Source: Enterococcus larvae
GTDB taxonomy: Bacteria; Bacillota; Bacilli; Lactobacillales; Enterococcaceae
Length of the DNA: 64,000 bases
Assembly (NCBI RefSeq): GCF_017830045.1
Contig: NZ_JAEDXU010000009.1
Coordinates: forward strand, 124,001-188,000
Reading direction: 5' to 3'
The position numbers and the translations under genes were made by a program. A model generated the notes under the pieces. It was not told the DNA's origin and ran no database searches. It was given only the letters and a program-made list of their open reading frames with translations. Below are positions 1 through 9,285 of the stretch, in pieces. Within the stretch, counting starts at the first letter, position 1; each line of letters starts with the position of its first letter.

Positions 1-1
1 C

Positions 2-238
2 ATCTTGATCGCCGTTTTATATCTGCTGACAGTCATTCGCTATTTTATTATTATTCCCAAGGATTCTTTGAACAGCGGGTGGCATTCTCCAATTGTTGTC
101 CCTAAATCACTTGGTGCCGGCTGGGCGTTCAATCCTCGGAATCCCATCGGTTTGTTTCTCTACATCGTGATTTTTATCGGTATTCTTTGGTTGATGATCA
201 GCAGCTGGGCAGATCGAGGCTTATTTACAGGTAGATGA
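2..238 (+). CDS. C-terminal part of a small membrane protein, DUF5808-like (5' end outside window)
   Basis: The frame is open to the left window edge, so this is the last ~79 residues of a longer protein; a TTG at base 5 could serve as a start but nothing shows that it does. The fragment begins inside a hydrophobic segment, then has a soluble stretch containing VPKSLGAGWAFNPRNPIG, then a second hydrophobic segment (about residues 48-66). The pattern 'VPK-x-G-GW-x-N-NP' between two membrane helices resembles the DUF5808 domain found at the end of some Firmicutes membrane proteins. No function can be given. Confidence 0.55.
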   Translation: MLIAVLYLLTVIRYFIIIPKDSLNSGWHSPIVVPKSLGAGWAFNPRNPIGLFLYIVIFIGILWLMISSWADRGLFTGR

Positions 239-384
239 TTTTTCTGACTGATAAAATGGTAAAGCAGATATGTAAGCAGTTGCTTATGTATCTGTTTTTA
301 TGTTTATTAGGATGTAACGGTGTTTAATCTCGCCATTGATTTTATGGTATAGTATAGGCGAAAGAATAGCAGGTGGTGACTAGG

Positions 385-1353
385 ATGAGGGAAGAAAAGA
401 AAAAGCTGTTGGCAAAAGCTGCATATCTATATTATGTCGAGGAAAAGACACAGAATGAAATTGCTGAGGAATTAAATATTTATCGGACAACAATCAGCAG
501 AATGCTGAAGCAGGCTCAAAAGGAAGGAATTGTAAAGATTCATATAGAAGGAATCGATTCAGAAATCTTTTCTTTGGAGCAGCATGTAAAACAGAAGTAC
601 GGCTTGAAGCAGATAGAAATCGTTTCAGTGGGTAAAGAAGAAACCGAAGCTGAAAAGGATGAGCAGTTGTCGCAGACAGCAGCTTATTTTATCAAGCGCA
701 ATATAGAGCCGAACATGACTGTGGGTGTATCCTGGGGAGCAACACTAGGGAAAGCGATCAGCCGAATCGAAAATAAGCGAATTGGCAACACAACGATTGT
801 CCCTATCGTCGGTGGTCCAAGCCATGTCAACTCTCAGTATCATGTGAATACACTGGTTTATGAGTTGGCGCGTAAGCTGAACGGACAAAGTATTTTTGTA
901 AATGCCACTGTTATTCAAGAGACTAAAAAGCTGAAAACGGGTATCTTTGAGTCTAAATATTTCGGCGAATTGAAGGAGCATTGGCAGCGTTTAGATATGG
1001 CAATTGTTGGAATCGGCGGATCACTTAGCTTTAAAAAAAGTCAGTGGCGAGATTTACTGACAGAGGAGGATTATGAAGCCCTTCGATTAAGAGAGGCTGT
1101 CGGCGATTGCTGCTGCCGATTTTTTGATCAGGACGGTAAGCTTTTGACAGGCGATCTATACGACCGAACCATTGGACTGGATTTGAAGGAATTGTCAAAA
1201 ATCCCTCATGCCGTTGGTATTGCCAGAGGAAAGGTCAAAGCAAAAGCAATACTGGCGATGATCAAAAGAGGTTATATCCATTCACTTGTCACTGATCAAG
1301 AAACGATACTTGAAGTACTGCGTTTAGATAAAGATTCAACCTTTCAAGTATAG
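385..1353 (+). CDS. SorC-family transcriptional regulator
   Basis: A 322-residue DNA-binding protein. An N-terminal helix-turn-helix (about residues 15-55, containing QNEIAEELNIYRTTISRMLK) is followed by the large sugar-phosphate-binding domain of the SorC/DeoR-C type (VGVSWGATLGKAISRI, IVPIVGGPSHVNSQYHVN). The family senses phosphorylated sugars. I chose ATG 385 because AGGTGG (371-376) lies 8 bases before it; the frame opens at two GTG codons from 373, which overlap that Shine-Dalgarno. It precedes the PRD regulator and PTS genes in the same direction but is separated from them by a strong terminator, so it is likely its own transcript. By position it probably controls the anhydrohexitol locus. 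Confidence 0.85.
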   Translation: MREEKKKLLAKAAYLYYVEEKTQNEIAEELNIYRTTISRMLKQAQKEGIVKIHIEGIDSEIFSLEQHVKQKYGLKQIEIVSVGKEETEAEKDEQLSQTAAYFIKRNIEPNMTVGVSWGATLGKAISRIENKRIGNTTIVPIVGGPSHVNSQYHVNTLVYELARKLNGQSIFVNATVIQETKKLKTGIFESKYFGELKEHWQRLDMAIVGIGGSLSFKKSQWRDLLTEEDYEALRLREAVGDCCCRFFDQDGKLLTGDLYDRTIGLDLKELSKIPHAVGIARGKVKAKAILAMIKRGYIHSLVTDQETILEVLRLDKDSTFQV

Positions 1354-1441
1354 AAAAGGGCTGTCGTTGCTTGAAAATCTAAAGACCCGAATACAGCTAA
1401 TTAGTAAAAAAGTCGACAACTAGACAAAAAATGCTGACAAA

Positions 1442-1474
1442 AACAAACTGCACATTTGTGCAGTTTGTTTTTTT
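1442..1474 (+). terminator. Intrinsic terminator after the SorC regulator
   Basis: A perfect 13-bp stem (AACAAACTGCACA / TGTGCAGTTTGTT) with a two-base loop is followed by a run of T. It closes the SorC transcript. The rest of the 1354-1763 gap holds a weak cre-like site and an AAATGTGCA motif at 1650-1658, but no gene. Confidence 0.85.
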
Positions 1475-1736
1475 AGTTTAGGAACAATTCAAAAAAAGTG
1501 AGAGATAACTGGGGATGTATCCATGTGTGGAAAATAGGATTTCTCCAATGTTGAAGGATTTATTTTGGGTGCTTATGATGGAATAGAAGGGGATAGCGCT
1601 GGATGACAGAAAATAAATCAATAGTAAGTTGAAGGCTTTCATTGTGAAAAAATGTGCAATATCTTTTTTTGCAGAAAGCAATGCGCAAGAGGATGTGTTA
1701 TATGACAGAAAAAAGCTGTGCTATATTTTGCTTAGA

Positions 1737-1751
1737 ATAAAACGTTTACAA
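1737..1751 (-). promoter_or_regulatory. cre-like site upstream of the PRD regulator
   Basis: Read on the minus strand, TTGTAAACGTTTTAT matches the catabolite-responsive consensus WTGNAANCGNWNNCW at all positions but one (A instead of C near the end). It lies just before the Shine-Dalgarno of the PRD regulator, where bound CcpA would block transcription of the PTS operon. One mismatch leaves this uncertain. Confidence 0.35.
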
Positions 1752-1763
1752 GGAGGGAGTGAG

Positions 1764-3749
1764 ATGAAACAGCTAATTGGAAGACAGAAGAAAATAGTCA
1801 CTATTTTAGCTTGGTCGTCGGAGTATATAACAATAGATGAATTGTCCGTGAAGATAAATCGCTCAATTCGAACCGTATACGATGACTTAAAGGCAATCAA
1901 TCAATGGATCGAGCTTAACGAGCTGCCTGTAACACTTGAAAAAAAGAGAAGCCTAGGTATTCGCCTCACCGGCTCAGTAGGAAGCTTCAGAAATCTGGAG
2001 AACTATGAGGAATTCAAGGAAAAAGAAGAACGCTCTCCTGAAAATCGACAATACGAGATTGCACAAGTTTTATTGGTAGAAGGGAAAACGATCACCTATC
2101 AAGGGCTGATGGATAAATACTATGTCAGCTCTACTTCAATCAAAAATGATTTGGAAAAGATACAGAAGAACTATCAAATCAAGCTGTCCAGTACAAAGCA
2201 AGGAACAACGCTATCAGAAAATGAAGAAGGGGTTCGAAAGGGATTGTTCCTATTATCAGAGCAATTGCTTGAAAAAAATGATCTTGAATCGATCGATGCA
2301 TTTGAAACTAAAGGTCCGGAGCTGTTTGGACAGATTTTTGGTGAAGAGCTTACTTACTATGTATTCCAAAAAATTGCAGAAATACAATATAGTGAAGAAT
2401 TTACCTTACCATTTCAGTATCTAAAATCAGCTACATTGAACGTATTGATTTACCTGTATAGATTATCAAAGGGTTACTCATTGGAAAGAGAGAGCGATTT
2501 TCTTTTCGAACAAATTCAATCAATAGAAAGCTATTATTTTTCCAGTGAAGTTTTGCAGGAAGCATCGGATCTTGTTTCATCATTGCGTTATGGAAAGACA
2601 GAAATCGAAGCGTTGAATACGTTGCTGATTTCCCAAGGCTTGAAGGTGAAGGATGCAGCGACACAAACAAATAAACAATTGAATGAAGCGATCGATCAGC
2701 TGATCAAAAATATGAGTGAAATATTTGAAGTTGATTTTACAAAGGATCAGACTTTGCGAACACGCTTAACTGTTCATTTTATCCCTATGGTTTATCGTCT
2801 TCAGGCTGGAATCACTATCAACAATCCGTTGCTGGAAGAGATAAAGAGACAATACGCTTTGACCTTCAATTCAGTCTGTTATGCATTGGCTGATATCGAA
2901 AATCAACTTCAACTGACCTTTAATGAAGACGAGGTATCTTTCTTAGCGGTTTACTTTCAGGTAGTACTTGAAAAAATGGATTTTGGCAAGCGCATATTGA
3001 TCGTTTGTCCAACAGGGATCGGTACCTCTGAATTGATTTTAAATAAGGTAAGAAAAATGCTGCCTCAGAAGGATTCTCTGGAAATCACGACTCTTCGTCA
3101 GTTGAAGAAAAATGATTTATCAAAAGTTGACTTTGTTATTTCTTCGGTGGAGCTGGGACAAATAGAGAAGCCGGTTGTTCAGGTCTCTCCATTGATCAGT
3201 GCTGAGGATATGAGGAATATTTCAAGGTTATATTCAGAGGTGTTTTTGGAGGAGCCGGAGTTTACGACTGAAGTATTTGATGCATCAGCTGCCTACCTCT
3301 CAGGTATTTTGAAGCAGGACTATCTATTTCTGGATAAATGTTTCCAAAATAAAAGTGACTGTCTGACATTTTTGATCGATCATTTAGAAAAACAGGGCGA
3401 TGTAACGAAGGATTTTCGTGTGGATGTGTTTGAACGTGAAAAAATGGGGGCAACTTCTTTGGAATCGGGCGTAGCGATCCCTCATGCATCTCCAAAAAAT
3501 GTTCGGAAATCAAGAATTTGTGTATTGGCTTTGGACAAGGGGATTGTATGGGATAAATATAAGGTAAACATGATCATCTTGATTTGCATTGCTGAAAAGG
3601 ATCGTAAGCAGATTAGAGGGATACTATCAGAGATCTATCAGATCGTGGTGACGAAAGAAAAGGTATCGGGCTTTTTAGACAAGATAAGAACATATTCGAT
3701 GGAAGGAAGGAACGGAAATGACGCAAGTAATCAATACAGAATTAGTTGA
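1764..3749 (+). CDS. PRD-domain PTS regulator (MtlR/ManR type) with EIIB- and EIIA-like domains
   Basis: A 661-residue transcriptional activator or antiterminator controlled by PTS phosphorylation. Order: HTH_11 (about 1-60), a second HTH (~110-150, YVSSTSIKNDLEKI), PRD region(s) (~170-400), an EIIB-like domain with CPTGIGTS (Cys415) and an EIIA domain with IPHAS (His574). In the second PRD, His338 (TVHFIP) is present, but the usual later His (ALHF) is Tyr (LAVYF), so it may carry a single phospho-site. ATG 1764 has a perfect AGGAGGG Shine-Dalgarno 6 bases before it; the longer upstream frame is not supported. Its end overlaps the EIIA gene by 32 bp, tying it to the PTS genes it presumably activates. 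Confidence 0.88.
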   Translation: MKQLIGRQKKIVTILAWSSEYITIDELSVKINRSIRTVYDDLKAINQWIELNELPVTLEKKRSLGIRLTGSVGSFRNLENYEEFKEKEERSPENRQYEIAQVLLVEGKTITYQGLMDKYYVSSTSIKNDLEKIQKNYQIKLSSTKQGTTLSENEEGVRKGLFLLSEQLLEKNDLESIDAFETKGPELFGQIFGEELTYYVFQKIAEIQYSEEFTLPFQYLKSATLNVLIYLYRLSKGYSLERESDFLFEQIQSIESYYFSSEVLQEASDLVSSLRYGKTEIEALNTLLISQGLKVKDAATQTNKQLNEAIDQLIKNMSEIFEVDFTKDQTLRTRLTVHFIPMVYRLQAGITINNPLLEEIKRQYALTFNSVCYALADIENQLQLTFNEDEVSFLAVYFQVVLEKMDFGKRILIVCPTGIGTSELILNKVRKMLPQKDSLEITTLRQLKKNDLSKVDFVISSVELGQIEKPVVQVSPLISAEDMRNISRLYSEVFLEEPEFTTEVFDASAAYLSGILKQDYLFLDKCFQNKSDCLTFLIDHLEKQGDVTKDFRVDVFEREKMGATSLESGVAIPHASPKNVRKSRICVLALDKGIVWDKYKVNMIILICIAEKDRKQIRGILSEIYQIVVTKEKVSGFLDKIRTYSMEGRNGNDASNQYRIS

Positions 3750-4188
3750 TTTAACTGTTGAAGGCTTATCAAGAGACGCAGTGATTCAACAATTGGCAGA
3801 AAGAATTGAACAGGACAATCGGTTGGAGAGCCTTGATGGCTATATTGACAGTGTGATGGAGCGGGAAACCTTAACCTCAACAGGGATTGGATTTGGGATT
3901 GCGATTCCTCATGGAAAAAGCAGCCATGTAAAAGAAACGACTGTCGCATTCGGACGACTGAAAAACAGTGTAGATTGGAATAGCTTGGATGATCAGCCGG
4001 TCTCAATTGTATTTTTGCTGGCAGTGCCGGAAGAATGCAAAGGCGATCAGCATTTACGAATCATTGCCGGTTTGTCCCGCAAGTTAATCCATGATGACTT
4101 TAGAGAAAAATTGGCAACAGCAGTTGAAGAAGAAGAAATTGTTGCTCTGATCAGTGAAAGTCTGGAAGCTGTTGTAAATCCAGTCTAG
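3718..4188 (+). CDS. PTS fructose/mannitol-family EIIA component
   Basis: A 156-residue cytoplasmic phosphotransfer protein. The EIIA(Fru/Mtl) signature GIAIPHGKS holds the phospho-accepting His65. It takes phosphate from HPr and passes it to the EIIB encoded 84 bp downstream. The gene overlaps the PRD regulator, whose own EIIA domain is a separate sequence. The full set EIIA-EIIB-EIIC as three proteins resembles the frw genes next to E. coli pflDC, which supports uptake of the glycyl radical enzyme's substrate as a 6-phosphate; that link is inference from context. Confidence 0.9.
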   Translation: MTQVINTELVDLTVEGLSRDAVIQQLAERIEQDNRLESLDGYIDSVMERETLTSTGIGFGIAIPHGKSSHVKETTVAFGRLKNSVDWNSLDDQPVSIVFLLAVPEECKGDQHLRIIAGLSRKLIHDDFREKLATAVEEEEIVALISESLEAVVNPV

Positions 4189-4272
4189 CTTTGAGAAGAG
4201 CCTGAAAGAACAAGGATAAACAGATCAGTTTTGATCTAGATAATAGAAAAGCAGAATGAAGGAGAGATAAAA

Positions 4273-4581
4273 ATGAAATTAGTCGCAGTGACCGCATGTC
4301 CATCAGGGGTGGCCCATACGTATTTAGCAGCTGAAAGTCTGGCTGTTGCCGCCAAAAACAATGGTGTGGAAATCAATGTAGAAACACAAGGTTCTATTGG
4401 TATTGAGAACGAGATCACTAACGAACAGGTTGCAGCTGCTTCAGCTGTTATTCTGACAAACAATATCGGAATAAAAAATGAAGAACGCTTCAAAGGAAAA
4501 CCAGTTGTCCGTGTCAGTGCAGGAGACTGTATCAATAAGGCAGATGCAATCATCAAAAAATTACAAGAAAAATTAGGCTAA
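4273..4581 (+). CDS. PTS fructose-family EIIB component
   Basis: A 102-residue EIIB(Fru). It opens with MKLVAVTACPSGVAHTY, in which Cys9 is the phospho-cysteine that receives phosphate from EIIA and gives it to the incoming sugar. Length and the P-loop-like CPSGxAHT motif are typical. A Shine-Dalgarno (AAGGAGAG) lies ahead of ATG 4273, and the EIIC gene follows 15 bp later. Confidence 0.92.
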   Translation: MKLVAVTACPSGVAHTYLAAESLAVAAKNNGVEINVETQGSIGIENEITNEQVAAASAVILTNNIGIKNEERFKGKPVVRVSAGDCINKADAIIKKLQEKLG

Positions 4582-4596
4582 GAAAGAGGGAGAAAA

Positions 4597-5700
4597 ATGA
4601 ATGAACTTATTTCTTTATTGAAGGATGCACGGAAGCATATGATGACTGGTGTTTCTTATATGATTCCTTTCGTTGTTGCCGGAGGAATCATGTTGGCAGT
4701 CAGTGTGCTCTTATCAGGAAATGCTTCTGTTCCCAGTGAGGGAATTCTGGCAGATATAGCCAATATAGGGATTACAGGCCTAGGCTTAATGGTACCGATC
4801 CTTTCAGGTTACATTGCCTTTTCCATGGCTGATCGTCCGGGTTTGGCTCCGGGGATCATCGGAGGAATGATTGCCAGTAATATTGGTGCCGGCTTTATCG
4901 GCGGGATACTTTCCGGGATTTTGGCTGGGATCGTTGTTACCTATCTGAAGAAAATCAAGCTATCATCTTCTCTTCGTTCACTGATGCCGATATTTGTGAT
5001 TCCACTGCTAGGCACAATGATTGTTGGCGGATTGATGTATTGGGTCATTGGACAGCCGATAGCAGCAGCCATGGCTGGAATGACTAGCTGGCTGGAATCA
5101 TTAGGCACGGGAAATTTAGTTATTCTTGGACTGGTACTAGGGGCAATGATTGCTTCTGATATGGGTGGTCCTATTAACAAGGTCGCATTCAGCTTTGGGT
5201 CTGCAATGGTTGGTACGATCGATCCTGTTACAGGAGTACCTAGTGATACAGCTCTAGCTATCATGGCTGGGATCGGTGTTGCTATCTGTGTACCGCCGTT
5301 GGCAATGGGTGCTGCAACGATTATCGCACCTAAAAAATTTACTGTGGAAGAGAAAAACTCGGGAAAAGCTGCTTTAGTCATGGGTTTAGTCGGTATTTCT
5401 GAGGGAGCGATCCCTTTTGCAGCAGCCGATCCGATTCGAGTGATCCCGGCAAATATCATCGGTGGGGCTGTCGGTTCTGCTGCCGCAATGGCACTTGGTG
5501 CCGGAAATCCTGCACCATGGGGGGGCTGGATCGTTGCACCTGTCGCGTCCAATCCATTGATGTATATTGCTGCTACATTGATTGGAACAGCGGTTGCAGC
5601 AGTAATTGTTGTTTTATTGAAGAAGGAAATTGCGGTGGAGGATACTGATAAGCTGGTTGATATGGATGAAGAATTTGACTTGGATATCACAATCATGTAA
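4597..5700 (+). CDS. PTS fructose-family EIIC permease
   Basis: A 367-residue integral membrane component with about nine hydrophobic segments and the family motifs YMIPFVVAGGIM near the N terminus, SDMGGPINKVAF in the middle and ISEGAIPFAAADP further on. It translocates and releases the sugar phosphorylated by EIIB. Last gene of the PTS operon, ended by the hairpin at 5840. Substrate cannot be read from the sequence; the neighbouring radical enzyme suggests 1,5-anhydroglucitol or 1,5-anhydromannitol rather than fructose. Confidence 0.9.
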   Translation: MNELISLLKDARKHMMTGVSYMIPFVVAGGIMLAVSVLLSGNASVPSEGILADIANIGITGLGLMVPILSGYIAFSMADRPGLAPGIIGGMIASNIGAGFIGGILSGILAGIVVTYLKKIKLSSSLRSLMPIFVIPLLGTMIVGGLMYWVIGQPIAAAMAGMTSWLESLGTGNLVILGLVLGAMIASDMGGPINKVAFSFGSAMVGTIDPVTGVPSDTALAIMAGIGVAICVPPLAMGAATIIAPKKFTVEEKNSGKAALVMGLVGISEGAIPFAAADPIRVIPANIIGGAVGSAAAMALGAGNPAPWGGWIVAPVASNPLMYIAATLIGTAVAAVIVVLLKKEIAVEDTDKLVDMDEEFDLDITIM

Positions 5701-5839
5701 GGCATAGGAGTAAGTGATTGTAGTGAGTAAATATGTCTGATTTTCTTGCTGAAACGATGAATGCTTTCATAGGATGAACCAGCTGTAGTTGGAACACTTG
5801 AGGTTATCTCTAAAGAATAGCGAGTTGAACGTACTTAGG

Positions 5840-5875
5840 CACAGCCTGTTGCTAATAACAGGCTGTGTCTAAAGA
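5840..5875 (+). terminator. Hairpin between the PTS operon and the convergent DeoR gene
   Basis: CACAGCCTGTT pairs perfectly with AACAGGCTGTG across a seven-base loop. The T-run after it is poor, but the position between convergent genes suits a terminator. Confidence 0.65.
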
Positions 5876-5901
5876 TTTTACATATTTAGATAGTGTATTA
5901 T

Positions 5902-6666
5902 TCAAACGGTAATTAAGGTGGTTTCTGCGGCAATCATCCTTCTATACTCATCAGGGAGTGATTGGTTAGTGACCACAAGATCAACTTCCTTCCAGGGAGC
6001 CACCTGTACAAGAGAGCTTTTTTTGAATTTTGTGCTATCCAGCAGCACAATTTTTTTCGTGGATTTTTTCATTAGTCTTCGTTTTAGTTCAGCATCAACC
6101 AGAGAGGAAGTACAAAATCCTTCTCGCCCTTGAACACCACTGGAACCAAAGAAGCAAATGTCCAGCTGGATGTCTGGATACAGTTCAATTGAGGTATCAT
6201 TTTGGAAGGCCATGTCGTTAGCAGTATAGCGACCGCCAAAGCAATAGATTTGATGATCACTGTTGGCTAATTCCAAGATTGCAGCAAGTGATCCGGTAAA
6301 CAGCTGTTTTTCAGGTAGCTGTCGAAGCTTGGCTGCCAAAAGTGCGATGGTACTGCCTTGATCCAGTCCGATGCTGCAGGAGTTCTCAGGGATATACTCC
6401 ACTGCCTTTAAGATAATCGGCGTCTTTTCATCCAGATACAACGGTGTCCGGTTGCTGACAGGGGCTAATTTTTCTTGCTTGACTAGCTCAGCACCTCCAT
6501 ATTTCTTTTTTAAGATGCCTTCATGCTCTAGATGAGCCAAATCTTTTCTGACGGTTTCATCAGAAACATTGAATTTTTTTACCAGTTCAGTTACCTTCAC
6601 TGTTTTGTTTTGATAAAGCAATTCAGTGATTTCTTGTCTACGGGCATTGATTTCAGAAGCTTTCAA
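5902..6666 (-). CDS. DeoR-family transcriptional repressor
   Basis: A 254-residue regulator. The N-terminal winged helix carries the DeoR signature (RRQEITELLYQNKTVKVTEL, then NVSDETVRKDL and LEHEGILKKKYGGA), followed by the ribose-5-phosphate-isomerase-like effector domain (GLDQGSTIALLAAKL). DeoR proteins usually repress sugar operons and respond to a phosphorylated intermediate. It points away from the glycyl radical enzyme gene, with 258 bp between the starts, so a shared divergent control region is likely. It is the third regulator of this locus. A clear AGGAG Shine-Dalgarno precedes the start on the minus strand. Confidence 0.87.
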   Translation of the reverse strand: MKASEINARRQEITELLYQNKTVKVTELVKKFNVSDETVRKDLAHLEHEGILKKKYGGAELVKQEKLAPVSNRTPLYLDEKTPIILKAVEYIPENSCSIGLDQGSTIALLAAKLRQLPEKQLFTGSLAAILELANSDHQIYCFGGRYTANDMAFQNDTSIELYPDIQLDICFFGSSGVQGREGFCTSSLVDAELKRRLMKKSTKKIVLLDSTKFKKSSLVQVAPWKEVDLVVTNQSLPDEYRRMIAAETTLITV

Positions 6667-6924
6667 AAAGTACAGCTCCTTTCTTTGTAGTTAGTATGGA
6701 TTGAAGCGCAGCCAGAGGTAAAGGCGAGCTTGCAAAGCTGAAAGACTCGTTTAGGTAGTAATTCTATTTTACACTAACTTTTTCTTGAATCCAAATTAAT
6801 CATATAGAAAAATTGGATTTTCTCTTTTTTTGTATCGTTTTGATGGTTTAAACCCAATTATTTTGTGGAGTTGGTGGTTGAGATAATTTATACTGTAAGT
6901 GAAATAAGGAAAGGGTGATCATAA

Positions 6925-9270
6925 ATGGCAAGTGGTGTAATAAAAAAGGAAGAAAATATAATTAATGTCGTTTCGACAGGGAATGATCGTATCCAACGAA
7001 TGAAGGACAACTTATTTAAAGAAGAAAGGCAGATTTCTCTAGAACGAGCACTTCTTTATACGGAGAGCTACAAGGAAACAACTGAATTGCCGGTAATTCT
7101 TCGACGTGCAAAAGCAGTTGAGCACATCATGAATCATGTAGAAATAAGCATTCGAGAAGGGGAGCTTTTGGTTGGAAACCGAACAATCAGGCCAAGATCA
7201 GGCATTCTTTCTCCGGAAATGGACCCATATTGGATCATGAAGGAAATCGATACGATCGACTCACGTCCACAGGACCAATTTGTTTTTACCGAAGATGACA
7301 AGAAAATTTATTGCGAGGAGCTGTTTCCATTTTGGGAAAGCAACTCAATGAAGGATTTTATTACTGGTCAGATCACCGAGGATATCAGTGATGCCCTGAA
7401 GGACGAAGTATTCAAATTAAACCAGACGGATAAGGGACAGGGCCATATCATTATGGATTTTCCATCTATTTTAGAACATGGTATTCAGTATTACATTGAC
7501 GTTCTTGAGGAGAAAATCAATGCTCAACCTGAAAATGATTTTTTTAAAGCAGGACGCATTGTTTTCTCTGCAATGAAAAATCACTTTTTGAGATACAGCG
7601 AGCTGGCGCAGCAAATGGCAGCTGATGCACAAGAGGAGCGGGCAGTAGAGCTGCAGACTATTTCTGATTTATGTATCAAACTAAGTACAGACAAGCCGGA
7701 ATCCTTTTATGAAGCACTACAGCTGTTGTGGATGGTCAGTATTGTCGGACAGTATGAATCCAATGCTTCATCTCTTTCGTTAGGCAGAATGGATCAGTAT
7801 ATGTATCCTTTTTATAAAAGATCCTTGGAGGAGGGCATTTCAGAGACATTTCTTTATGAAGTGCTGGGTGATTTCTATGTGAAAACAAATGATGTCGTTT
7901 TACTCCGTAGTGAAAGCAGCGCAAAATGCTTTGCCGGCTTTCCAACAGGCTACACGGTTGTTCTTGGCGGTCTGGACGAATATGGACATGCGTCTGTGAA
8001 TCCATTATCCTATATCATGCTGGATATATACCATGAAATATTACTACCGCAGCCGAATCTTTCAGTAAGAATGAATGAATTGATTCCAAGAAAATTCCTA
8101 CTAAAAACCTGTGAGACGATCCGCCTTGGTACGGGGATTCCTCAATTATTCAATGACGAGGTTTGTATTCCCGGCTTTTTAAGTAAGGGTGTTTCTTTAG
8201 ATGACGCAAGAGACTATGCGACAGTTGGCTGTGTGGAAATCAGTATTCCCGGTAAAACCTACGGCCTACATGACATTGCATTATTCAATTTGCTGAGGAT
8301 CATGGAGTTGAGCATGTATAAGCTAAAAGATAAAGCAGATATAACCTATGAACAGTTGATGAAAGATATTGAAGAGAGTATCTCTTATTATGTTGAACTA
8401 GTCGCGAAGGGCTCGGATATTGTAGATTTAGGGCATCGGCATTATGCACCGACCCCATTTTTATCTGTTCTTATCAGTGATTGTTTGACGAATGGTAAGG
8501 ATGTGACAGAAGGTGGTGCGCGTTATAATTTCTCCGGTGTACAAGGAATTGGCGAGGCAAATTTAAGTGATTCCATGTACGTGATCAAGAAAATGGTGTT
8601 TGAAAATGAAGAGATGACTTTCAGTGAACTAGTTGATGCGATGGCGGCCAACTATGAAGGAGAATATACAGCGCTGCAAAAGCACGTGATTCAAGATTTT
8701 GACAAGTACGGCAATGATAATGATGAAATCGATGAAATCGCAGCAAAGATTTTCCGGTACTATGCAAAGGAACTAGAGAAGTATACGAATATTAGGGGCG
8801 GGCAGTTCATTCCCGGAGCGTATACTGTATCTGCACATATTCCATTAGGTGAGGCTGTTGGTGCCACACCGGATGGACGAAAAGCTCAGGAGCAGTTGGC
8901 AGATGGCGGGTTATCCCCGATGGTCGGACGTGACCGCTTGGGACCTACGGCAGTGCTGAAATCCGTTAGTAAGCTGGATAATTATTTAACAGTCAACGGC
9001 AGCTTGTTGAACTTGAAGTTTCAACCGAATACCCTGAAGGGAAAACAAGGATTGAATAAATTTGCCGATTTTCTGATGGCGTACACTAAGTTAAAAATTC
9101 AGCATGTTCAATTCAACGTTCAATCTAAGGAAACTCTGCTGGCGGCACAGAAGCATCCTGAAAAGTATGCCGGTTTGTTAGTAAGAGTAGCTGGGTATAG
9201 TGCATTCTTTGTCGATTTGAACAAGAAAATTCAGGATGATATCATCGCTCGAGTAGAGCATGAGCTGTGA
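6925..9270 (+). CDS. Glycyl radical enzyme, PflD/YbiW type (probable anhydrohexitol-6-phosphate dehydratase)
   Basis: A 781-residue glycyl radical enzyme. The catalytic thiyl residue is Cys436 in ATVGCVEIS (the GCVE motif with Glu438, typical of C-O lyases and unlike the CC pair of pyruvate formate-lyase), and the radical glycine is Gly757 in RVAGYSAFF. The activase gene follows after 15 bp, then an FSA-type aldolase and GldA. In E. coli the same set (pflD or ybiW with fsaA/B and gldA) opens 1,5-anhydromannitol- or 1,5-anhydroglucitol-6-phosphate to 1-deoxyfructose 6-phosphate. That function is inferred from family plus context; which epimer is used cannot be told. Works only anaerobically. 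An AAGGG Shine-Dalgarno precedes ATG 6925. Confidence 0.88.
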   Translation: MASGVIKKEENIINVVSTGNDRIQRMKDNLFKEERQISLERALLYTESYKETTELPVILRRAKAVEHIMNHVEISIREGELLVGNRTIRPRSGILSPEMDPYWIMKEIDTIDSRPQDQFVFTEDDKKIYCEELFPFWESNSMKDFITGQITEDISDALKDEVFKLNQTDKGQGHIIMDFPSILEHGIQYYIDVLEEKINAQPENDFFKAGRIVFSAMKNHFLRYSELAQQMAADAQEERAVELQTISDLCIKLSTDKPESFYEALQLLWMVSIVGQYESNASSLSLGRMDQYMYPFYKRSLEEGISETFLYEVLGDFYVKTNDVVLLRSESSAKCFAGFPTGYTVVLGGLDEYGHASVNPLSYIMLDIYHEILLPQPNLSVRMNELIPRKFLLKTCETIRLGTGIPQLFNDEVCIPGFLSKGVSLDDARDYATVGCVEISIPGKTYGLHDIALFNLLRIMELSMYKLKDKADITYEQLMKDIEESISYYVELVAKGSDIVDLGHRHYAPTPFLSVLISDCLTNGKDVTEGGARYNFSGVQGIGEANLSDSMYVIKKMVFENEEMTFSELVDAMAANYEGEYTALQKHVIQDFDKYGNDNDEIDEIAAKIFRYYAKELEKYTNIRGGQFIPGAYTVSAHIPLGEAVGATPDGRKAQEQLADGGLSPMVGRDRLGPTAVLKSVSKLDNYLTVNGSLLNLKFQPNTLKGKQGLNKFADFLMAYTKLKIQHVQFNVQSKETLLAAQKHPEKYAGLLVRVAGYSAFFVDLNKKIQDDIIARVEHEL

Positions 9271-9285
9271 AAAGAGGCGGAGGCA

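Noticed and set aside
4941-5705. 254-codon frame antisense to EIIC
   Set aside because: It mirrors the codon pattern of the well-supported EIIC gene; no ribosome site and no recognisable protein.
6830-6846. cre-like ATCAAAACGATACAA (minus strand) upstream of the glycyl radical enzyme
   Set aside because: The essential G of the TG pair is replaced by C; listed here only as a weak possibility.
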